Origin: Fibrobacterota bacterium
GTDB taxonomy: Bacteria > Fibrobacterota > Chitinivibrionia > Chitinivibrionales > JANQEN01
NCBI GenBank assembly: GCA_030619215.1
Contig: JAUXBV010000131.1
Location: 1-7,936 of the forward strand
Direction of reading: 5' to 3'
Length of the DNA: 7,936 nucleotides
This document shows, one piece after another, positions 1-4,542 of this stretch. The position numbers were made by a program, and so were the translations under genes. Position 1 is the stretch's first letter. Each line of letters starts with the position of its first letter. The notes under the pieces are model-generated. The model was not told the origin of the DNA and made no database searches. It saw only the letters and a list, made by a program, of their open reading frames with translations.

Positions 1-1
1 G

Positions 2-559
2 ACCTATCGCTATCCGACCCTGGCCCGGTTTATGGCCGGACACTGGGCCACCGAAGCCGTACACGTTGTTCCGGTTTTCGGCGAGAGTGGCGCCCTGCTG
101 GAGCATGGCGTTTACTACCTGTTCTACAACTGGCCTCTGACTATCCGAAGGGAAATGCGTGAAAGGGCTCAGCTGCGCACTGCTATGAAGCCGCGCTACT
201 GGCATGTTGGTTTATGTGCAGTGGTTACAGCGGGAATCTTCGGTTTTGTTGATTATATACATTTTACCACAACAGAAATGCTTCCCGGCCTCAAAAACAT
301 CTGGTGGCTGAGTGCGGCCTTACCCTTATGCTGCGGAGCGGTGGTTGCTCTCGGATGCGGTGGCGCGAAGATATGGAAGCGGATCGTTGCAGCAGTTATC
401 TGCGGCATTGTTACAGCACTCTTCTATACAGCAATTTCAACAGCAATCGGATACGGCGGACACACAGACATTTCCCCTATGGTAACACCCCTGATATGGC
501 GCCTGTTTGTTTTTACTGTTCTGTCAGGTGTTGGGGCGGTACTGGTAGAGTTAAGATAA
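2..559 (+). CDS. C-terminal part of an unrecognised multi-pass membrane protein (5' truncated)
   Basis: The frame is open from the first bases of the window. An ATG lies at 32, but ten in-frame codons precede it without a stop and no ribosome binding site is visible, so the true start is probably outside the window. Numbered from the ATG at 32, the first 50 or so residues are mixed and partly amphipathic, ending in a charged stretch (IRREMRERAQ). Four hydrophobic helices follow at about residues 57-76, 90-110, 117-139 and 153-173, with short charged loops (for example KIWKR) between helices 2 and 3. The protein ends right after helix 4 (VELR). I recognise no catalytic motif and cannot name a family; a transporter, a membrane-bound enzyme or an uncharacterised inner-membrane protein are all possible. 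It converges on the next gene with about 70 bp between the two stop codons. That it is coding and membrane-embedded is fairly secure; its function is unknown. Confidence 0.7.
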   Translation, partial: TYRYPTLARFMAGHWATEAVHVVPVFGESGALLEHGVYYLFYNWPLTIRREMRERAQLRTAMKPRYWHVGLCAVVTAGIFGFVDYIHFTTTEMLPGLKNIWWLSAALPLCCGAVVALGCGGAKIWKRIVAAVICGIVTALFYTAISTAIGYGGHTDISPMVTPLIWRLFVFTVLSGVGAVLVELR

Positions 560-578
560 AATATTTTCGTCTCTCTCT

Positions 579-600
579 TTTAATTTTACGAATTAAATTT
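579..600. terminator. weak AT-only hairpin between convergent genes
   Basis: A 7-bp inverted repeat, TTTAATT (579-585) and AATTAAA (591-597), encloses a 5-nt loop and is followed by a short T run. It lies between the stop codons of two convergent genes, where a bidirectional terminator would be expected. The stem has no G-C pair, so it would be a poor intrinsic terminator; position is the main argument. Confidence 0.2.
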
Positions 601-629
601 CCTGCACCATGAAACCGAAGCGTTAAAAT

Positions 630-1661
630 TTACAGCGAAATACAAACCCCGGCATTAATAAGAAATCCACGCCCGCCGATACTAACATTGTCATCCAGGT
701 CACTAAAGGGGAGCATAAATTTAGCATCTGCAAAAAAGCCAAGCGGTATTGCCGGGAGTTTTACCATTGTACCGCCAATGAAATTCACACCGAAGGTAGG
801 TTTCTTGGATGCATCAATAAGGCGTTGAACAATATCTTTCATGAGATCTTCCCTTGCCCCAACGCCGCTAATATTACTGAACTTATTCTTATTTGGCGCC
901 TGGTCTGAAAATGATGACTTAATGGGCGAATCTAAAACATCCTCAATAAAAGAGTTTGTAATAATCGGTGTACCCAAATGAAAACTAAGACCTCCCCCTA
1001 AATACATGCTGAATGTTTTCATCTTCTTCGGAACGGCAAAAAGGTTCTTTCTTATTAACGCATCAATATGCAGTTTAAAATAGGGCGTTTTTGAAAGGCC
1101 GAACATCTTAAGATACCCCAGGTCAAACTGCTCCAGTGTTAAGGGCACCTCCTCCATTTTCAGCAGCTTCTCATAATTGCCGGTTTCGAGGAAATTGTCA
1201 ATATCATCCTGGGTAATGTTATCCTGAACATCGCCGGAGGGGTATTTCAGCAGCGCCTCATACTCCCAGGCGCCCATGTTGAACGAAACCTCGATTGCAT
1301 CGATAACAGGAATAGCATCGATAAAAACCTTACCACCGAAATTGATTACCGACCGTGTCCATTCAGAGCGGGAAAGGGTGAAGGGCAGGGCTGTTGCCGC
1401 GTCCGTACCTGGAATGAGCTCTTTAAGACTGTCAACCGATATGTTCAACGGCAAAGCGAAGCTCAGATTGGGTATACTGTCAATCATATCCAGCAGGGGT
1501 GCGGGCTCCCCAAATGAGAGCGGGGCGTCAAAGGAATCGTCCATATCAAGGGTGAAATCAAAGCCCCACTGAATTCCTGCACCTACCAGCGCATGTGTGG
1601 GCAGGACAAAGAGGAAACATACCACGGCAACTTTTAATATATGAGATATAAGCCTATTCAT
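630..1661 (-). CDS. exported protein of unknown function, possibly outer-membrane or periplasmic
   Basis: The 343-residue product starts with a classic Sec signal peptide: basic start (MNRLISHILK), hydrophobic core (VAVVCFLFVLP) and a likely cleavage after THA at about residue 25. The mature part begins with alternating glycine/aromatic residues (GAGIQWGFDFTL) and an acidic patch (DMDDSFD). It ends with glycine-rich, strand-like sequence (GGRGFLINAGVCISL). These amphipathic, glycine-containing segments suggest beta structure, perhaps a barrel or a surface-associated protein, but this is inference. No enzyme motif or lipobox cysteine is seen. The ATG is supported by the sequence AAAGGAGA (+ strand 1669-1676), with GGAG about 8 nt upstream. 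A strong promoter lies further upstream. The gene is divergent from scpA and convergent with the truncated membrane-protein gene, so it is its own transcription unit. I do not recognise the family. Confidence 0.8.
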   Translation of the reverse strand: MNRLISHILKVAVVCFLFVLPTHALVGAGIQWGFDFTLDMDDSFDAPLSFGEPAPLLDMIDSIPNLSFALPLNISVDSLKELIPGTDAATALPFTLSRSEWTRSVINFGGKVFIDAIPVIDAIEVSFNMGAWEYEALLKYPSGDVQDNITQDDIDNFLETGNYEKLLKMEEVPLTLEQFDLGYLKMFGLSKTPYFKLHIDALIRKNLFAVPKKMKTFSMYLGGGLSFHLGTPIITNSFIEDVLDSPIKSSFSDQAPNKNKFSNISGVGAREDLMKDIVQRLIDASKKPTFGVNFIGGTMVKLPAIPLGFFADAKFMLPFSDLDDNVSIGGRGFLINAGVCISL

Positions 1662-1711
1662 AAACAGGTCTCCTTTGGTGTTAGAGTTATTTATTCGGCA
1701 GATAAAAACAT

Positions 1712-1741
1712 ATTATATAAACTAAATAATATTTCAGTCAA
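1712..1741 (-). promoter_or_regulatory. near-consensus sigma70-type promoter for the exported-protein gene
   Basis: On the minus strand TTGACT (+ coordinates 1736-1741) and TATAAT (1712-1717) are separated by 18 bp, a 5/6 and a 6/6 match to the vegetative consensus. Transcription would begin near 1705, giving a leader of about 45 nt that contains the AAAGGAGA ribosome binding site. The gene is probably expressed constitutively in normal growth, unless the adjacent palindromic sequence is an operator. Confidence 0.6.
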
Positions 1742-1817
1742 CTATCTGTTTTTTTTAGCGGCAAAATATCTTAAAAAAAACAAAAGACTACTGTTTGTAA
1801 GAACCATCAAAGATAGT
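1741..1817. repeat. nested inverted repeats in the divergent intergenic region
   Basis: Two inverted repeats are nested. The outer arms ACTATCT (1741-1747) and AGATAGT (1811-1817) match over 7 bp. Directly inside the left outer arm are inner arms consisting of G, eight T and A (1748-1757) and T, eight A and C (1772-1781), a perfect 10-bp match with a 14-bp loop. The left outer arm abuts the -35 box of the minus-strand promoter and the right one touches a possible scpA promoter. This may be a cruciform-prone or curved A-tract region, a protein binding site, or chance in AT-rich DNA. Confidence 0.45.
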
Positions 1818-1822
1818 ATATT
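1795..1822 (+). promoter_or_regulatory. possible promoter for scpAB
   Basis: TTGTAA (1795-1800) and TATATT (1817-1822) are spaced by 16 bp, a 4/6 and 5/6 match to the vegetative consensus. They lie about 50 bp upstream of the scpA start. In such AT-rich sequence chance matches are common, so this is only the best candidate. Confidence 0.3.
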
Positions 1823-1875
1823 TAATTATAAATTACCGGTACTGATTTTACCATAAAACCATAAGGATACTTTTT

Positions 1876-2634
1876 TTGAATCAAACGGGTGAATATAAGG
1901 TAAAGCTCGATCTCTTTGAAGGCCCCCTTGACCTGCTTCTGTATCTTGTACAGAAGTCTGAGGTTGACATTGTAGACATCTCCGTGGCAGAAATTTCAAA
2001 GCAGTATCTTGAGTATCTTGACATCATGAGGGACTTAAACATCAACATAGCAAGTGAATACCTTTCCATGGCAGCAACACTGGTACGTCTCAAAGCACAG
2101 GAGATTCTTCCCGATACCGAGGCTGAAGTGCTTGAGGATGAGGAGGGTATCTATAACAGGGAACTGCTTATTGAAAAGCTTCTGGAGTATAAAACATACA
2201 AGGAAGCGGCAGGCTCCCTCAGAAAACATGAGGCGGAGCAGTACGGCAGCTTTACCCGCGGCAAACATGAAGACGTCGAAGTGACCCTTGACGACGAAGC
2301 TTACGTCGGCAATGTAAGCATGTTCGACCTTATTACCGCTTTCAGGCGGGTGCTCCAAAAGGCTCACGATGCCGGCGACGAACCGGTTCAGGTTGTTGAG
2401 CGGGAAAACATAAGGCTGGACGATCGACTTGAGCATGTGCTCGGCTACCTGGAAGATAAGGGCGAAATTCCCTTTGAAGACCTTTTTAAAGACGACTTTC
2501 GGAAACTCGTCCTGATTGTTACCTTTATGGCAATTTTAGAACTGGTTAAAATGAGGAAAATTATTTTCCGGCAGGAGAGTGATTTAGGCAAACTGTTTGT
2601 AAAAAGACGCGGCAATATCATAGAAAAGGAATAG
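1876..2634 (+). CDS. scpA: ScpA, kleisin subunit of the SMC condensin complex
   Basis: ScpA bridges the two heads of the SMC dimer and, with ScpB, forms the bacterial condensin that compacts and separates the chromosome. The 252-residue length is normal. The family signature FEGPLDLLLYLV lies at residues 14-25, within the N-terminal helical domain that binds the neck of one SMC head. It is followed by the conserved helical segment around ISVAEISKQYLEYL and the LSMAATLVRLKAQ motif (63-75). An acidic linker (about 81-140) leads to a C-terminal winged-helix region (about 195-245, with VTFMAILELVKM) that would contact the other SMC head. The start is TTG: AAGGA at 1863-1867 sits 8 nt upstream, no in-frame ATG is near, and the downstream core motif needs this N-terminus. 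The six bases between its stop and the scpB ATG indicate one transcript. Confidence 0.95.
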   Translation: MNQTGEYKVKLDLFEGPLDLLLYLVQKSEVDIVDISVAEISKQYLEYLDIMRDLNINIASEYLSMAATLVRLKAQEILPDTEAEVLEDEEGIYNRELLIEKLLEYKTYKEAAGSLRKHEAEQYGSFTRGKHEDVEVTLDDEAYVGNVSMFDLITAFRRVLQKAHDAGDEPVQVVERENIRLDDRLEHVLGYLEDKGEIPFEDLFKDDFRKLVLIVTFMAILELVKMRKIIFRQESDLGKLFVKRRGNIIEKE

Positions 2635-2640
2635 CCGAAT

Positions 2641-3357
2641 ATGGAAGAACAGGAACAGGCGGATGCACAAAAAAGCGAGGCTCCGGAAACTTTGAGAATA
2701 TTGGAGGCTGTGCTTTTTGCTTCGGATGAGGTTATGAGCCCTGCGAAGTTAAAAACCATCCTCCCTGAGTCGCCGGATGCAAGGATCATCAGGAAAATGG
2801 TTGACGAGATTAACATCAGGCTTCAGCAGGAGCGGCACCCGTTTGAGATAGTGGAGCTGGGAGGCGGGTATCAGTTTCGAACCGTTCCCTACTATCAACC
2901 CTGGGTACAGCAGCTTTTTAAGGAAAAATCTGCACGAAAAATATCGATACAGGGGCTGGAATGCCTTGCCATTATAGCCTACAAGCAGCCCATTTCAAAG
3001 GCGGAAATTGAGGCCATACGCGGCGTGCTTTCAGACGGCGCCATGAAAACACTGCTTGAGAAGCATTTTGTTAACATTGTCGGTAGAAGCGACAAAGCAG
3101 GACGCCCGTTGCTTTATGGAACTTCCCAGGAGTTTTTAAAATACTTTGGTATTAACAAGCTCTCCGACCTTCCAAAAATCGAAGAGTTTGAGGCGGTAGC
3201 AAAAGAGCAGATGGAGCTTTTCTCCGATGAGACTTTGGTTGAAGCCGGGTTTGTACTGAAAGAACAGCCGGTAGAAGGGCAACAGGAACCTGATGGTATT
3301 GAAGGGGAAGTTATTGACGGCGAGAAAAAGGAAGAGATAGAAAAAGAGACGGAATAG
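2641..3357 (+). CDS. scpB: ScpB, winged-helix partner of ScpA in the SMC complex
   Basis: ScpB dimerises and binds the central linker of ScpA to regulate the SMC ring. Residues 16-95 form the first winged-helix domain, starting with LRILEAVLFASDE. The second carries the most conserved block, LECLAIIAYKQPISKAEIE (106-124), followed by IRGV and the GRPLLYGTSQEFLKYFG motif (154-170). The core therefore ends near residue 175. At 238 residues it is longer than the usual 190-200 or so because of an acidic, low-complexity C-terminal tail (about 184-238, rich in Glu, ending KKEEIEKETE). The ATG follows AAAAGGA (2624-2630), which lies within the end of scpA, so translation of the two genes is probably coupled. 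No SMC gene is in the window. Confidence 0.95.
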   Translation: MEEQEQADAQKSEAPETLRILEAVLFASDEVMSPAKLKTILPESPDARIIRKMVDEINIRLQQERHPFEIVELGGGYQFRTVPYYQPWVQQLFKEKSARKISIQGLECLAIIAYKQPISKAEIEAIRGVLSDGAMKTLLEKHFVNIVGRSDKAGRPLLYGTSQEFLKYFGINKLSDLPKIEEFEAVAKEQMELFSDETLVEAGFVLKEQPVEGQQEPDGIEGEVIDGEKKEEIEKETE

Positions 3358-3371
3358 AAAAATATCTCATT

Positions 3372-3391
3372 GGGCCGGGTAGACCGAGCCT
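3372..3391 (+). other. GC-rich hairpin just downstream of scpB
   Basis: GGCCGG (3373-3378) can pair with CCG and GCC (3384-3390, one bulged A) around a GTAGA loop. No T run follows on either side at the right distance, so it is not a canonical intrinsic terminator. It may protect the 3' end of the scpAB mRNA or be part of the repeat-like spacer. Confidence 0.25.
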
Positions 3392-3427
3392 GCCTCAAAA
3401 TTATATAAGAAAAGAAAAAACAGCAGT

Positions 3428-3484
3428 CATTCCGGCATAGGGACAAATTGTCCCCGGGTAGAAATGCAGACAACCGCCGGTATG
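3428..3484. repeat. palindrome-containing, repeat-like intergenic sequence upstream of the Bro-N gene
   Basis: A perfect 15-bp palindrome, GGGACAAATTGTCCC, lies at 3440-3454 (7-bp arms, 1-bp centre). It is flanked by outer arms CATTCCGG (3428-3435) and CCGGTATG (3477-3484) that pair at 7 of 8 positions. Sequences of the GTCATTCCGG type are often part of dispersed intergenic repeats, so this could be a genomic repeat copy. It could also be an operator, because almost the same palindrome recurs inside the Bro-N gene at 3725-3739. Confidence 0.5.
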
Positions 3485-3497
3485 GAGGTCTTTTAAA

Positions 3498-3533
3498 ATG
3501 GCAAAAAACAGGAAAAAAAGAGATGTAATATGA
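3498..3533 (+). CDS. 11-codon leader ORF overlapping the Bro-N gene start
   Basis: The ORF encodes MAKNRKKRDVI. It has the best Shine-Dalgarno of the intergenic region, GGAGG at 3484-3488, 9 nt before its ATG. Its TGA overlaps the Bro-N ATG as ATGA (3530-3533). The Bro-N start itself has only a weak purine-rich stretch (AAAGAGA) before it, so termination-reinitiation coupling is plausible. A run of seven A (3513-3519) lies in the ORF, and a -1 shift there would enter the Bro-N frame and add a basic N-terminal extension. It may be a leader peptide, a shifted true start of the Bro-N protein, or a chance ORF. Confidence 0.4.
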   Translation: MAKNRKKRDVI

Positions 3534-4384
3534 ATAATAGTAACGAAATTGAACCTAAAAGCAAACTCGTTGTATTCCAAAGCAAAGAAATTCGCAGGAT
3601 ATGGCACAACGAAGAATGGCACTACTCAGTGGTGGATATTTGCGGTGTTCTTACAGACAGCGCCGATTCAGGAGCGTACTGGCGAAAACTAAAGCAAAGA
3701 CTTAAGCAGGAAGGGAGTGAAGTCGTGACAATTTGTCACGGGTTGAAACTGAAAGCTCCTGATGGGAAGAAACGGGTAACAGATTGCGGCAACACAAAAG
3801 GGATTTTTCGTATTATCCAGTCTATCCCATCAAAAAAAGCGGAACCCTTTAAGCTGTGGCTCGCTCAACTCGGTAAAGAACGACTCGATGAAATAGAGAA
3901 CCCGGAATTAGCCCAGGCCCGGATGAAGGAGATATACGAAAAGAAAGGCTATCCGAAAGACTGGATTGATAAGAGATTAAGGGGAATTGCCATCCGACAG
4001 AATTTGACCGATGAATGGAAAGAGCGGGGTATTGAAGAACAACGGGATTTCGCTATTTTAACTGCCGAAATATCCATAGCAACTTTTGGCATGACACCAG
4101 GTGAATATAGAAACCTTAAAAATCTACCCGAAAAATCAAGAGCCAATCTGCGCGACCACATGGATGATTTGGAGCTTATTTTCACTATGCTGGGCGAACG
4201 CATGACAACAGAAATTTCAAAAGAAGAAGAACCGTATACATTCGGAGAAAATAAGGATGTTGCAAAGAGAGGCGGTAAAGTTGCCGGAAATGCCAGAAAA
4301 GAGGCTGAAAAAGAGCTTGGCAGAAGCATCATTTCTAAAAAGAACTATTTAAATAATGGACAATTGAAAATTGACAACGAATAA
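3530..4384 (+). CDS. Bro-N domain, phage-antirepressor-like protein
   Basis: The 284-residue protein has an N-terminal Bro-N domain (about residues 13-115), recognised from VVFQSKEIRRIWHNEEWHYS, SVVDICGVLTDS, YWRKLKQRL, VTDCGNTKGIFRIIQSIPS and EPFKLWLAQLG. Bro-N domains bind DNA and occur in phage antirepressors, baculovirus BRO proteins and many mobile or orphan bacterial genes. The second half (about 125-270) has the conserved pattern of this bacterial subfamily: YPKDWIDKRLRGIAIRQNLT, FAILTAEIS..TFGMTPGEY, LRDHMDDLELIFTMLGE and a basic VAKRGGKVAGNARKEAEKELG segment. It resembles, from memory, the DinD group of damage-inducible proteins, but damage induction is not shown here. The last residues (NNGQLKIDNE) look like translated repeat sequence rather than native protein. 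The gene sits alone between scpB and mutS, the usual look of a single-gene insertion. The ATG at 3530 is the only in-frame start after the stop at 3494. Target and role are unknown. Confidence 0.85.
   Translation: MNNSNEIEPKSKLVVFQSKEIRRIWHNEEWHYSVVDICGVLTDSADSGAYWRKLKQRLKQEGSEVVTICHGLKLKAPDGKKRVTDCGNTKGIFRIIQSIPSKKAEPFKLWLAQLGKERLDEIENPELAQARMKEIYEKKGYPKDWIDKRLRGIAIRQNLTDEWKERGIEEQRDFAILTAEISIATFGMTPGEYRNLKNLPEKSRANLRDHMDDLELIFTMLGERMTTEISKEEEPYTFGENKDVAKRGGKVAGNARKEAEKELGRSIISKKNYLNNGQLKIDNE
3725..3739. promoter_or_regulatory. 15-bp palindrome inside the Bro-N gene, possible autoregulatory site
   Basis: GTGACAATTTGTCAC is a perfect inverted repeat (7-bp arms, 1-bp centre). It matches the intergenic palindrome at 3440-3454 except for the second base of each arm and the centre. 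The following bases are also alike: GGGTTGAAA here and GGGTAGAAA there, with one extra C in the upstream copy. It encodes part of VVTICHGL, so protein conservation may contribute. An operator role is inference. Confidence 0.35.
4351..4384. repeat. AATTGA-type short repeat forming the 3' end of the Bro-N gene
   Basis: The stretch contains GACAATTGAAAATTGACAA, with AATTGA repeated directly and CAATT/AATTG (4361-4365 and 4369-4373) as an inverted repeat. It encodes the unusual tail NNGQLKIDNE. Similar ACAATTGA arrays are known as intergenic repeats in other bacteria and produce such tails when genes run into them. Only this single, short copy is in the window. Confidence 0.3.
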
Positions 4385-4399
4385 TGAAAAAAATATAAT
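4371..4399 (+). promoter_or_regulatory. consensus sigma70-type promoter upstream of mutS
   Basis: TTGACA (4371-4376) and TATAAT (4394-4399) are both perfect matches to the vegetative consensus with the optimal 17-bp spacer. The -35 box lies within the last codons of the Bro-N gene. Transcription would start near 4406 and give a leader of about 137 nt to the mutS ATG. It is the strongest promoter candidate in the window and would free mutS expression from the upstream genes. Confidence 0.65.
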
Positions 4400-4407
4400 T
4401 AATGACA

Positions 4408-4443
4408 AGAGTTTTGATTTTGCATTACGCATAATAAAACTCT
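4408..4443 (+). other. hairpin at the predicted 5' end of the mutS transcript
   Basis: AGAGTTTT (4408-4415) pairs with AAAACTCT (4436-4443) over 8 bp. The interior can continue with ATT/AAT and TGC/GCA pairs across one bulge and one mismatch to an ATTAC loop. It begins one to three bases after the predicted start site of the consensus promoter, so it could be a 5' stabilising stem. No T tract follows, so it is not a terminator. Confidence 0.4.
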
Positions 4444-4542
4444 ATAAGTATTTATGCAAACGAAAAGCAGCACAAAAAGAGTCCGCCTCCACCGTCATGG
4501 CTCCAGTAGTTGTTTATGCCGATTGATTAAAAATTATATACT

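Noticed and set aside
304..612. A 102-codon frame on the + strand overlapping the truncated membrane protein
   Set aside because: It overlaps the 2-559 frame, has Arg/Cys/Ser-rich sequence typical of an out-of-frame translation, and no ribosome binding site.
1641..1856. A 71-codon + strand frame across the divergent intergenic region
   Set aside because: It begins inside the minus-strand gene, covers both promoters and the A/T tracts, and has no ribosome binding site.
3372..3391. Intrinsic terminator for scpAB
   Set aside because: The hairpin has no following T tract, so it was listed only as a hairpin.
3383..3496. A pseudogene fragment of a second Bro-N gene
   Set aside because: The frame is open and reads TNCPRVEMQ near the palindrome, but the likeness covers only about ten codons and can be explained by the shared palindrome or a dispersed repeat.
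3949..4332. A 127-codon minus-strand frame inside the Bro-N gene
   Set aside because: Antisense to the conserved second half of the Bro-N protein, with low-complexity Ser/Phe/Leu composition and no start signals.
4497..4526. A 9-codon ORF (MAPVVVYAD) in the mutS leader
   Set aside because: No Shine-Dalgarno precedes it and it does not overlap or couple to the mutS start.
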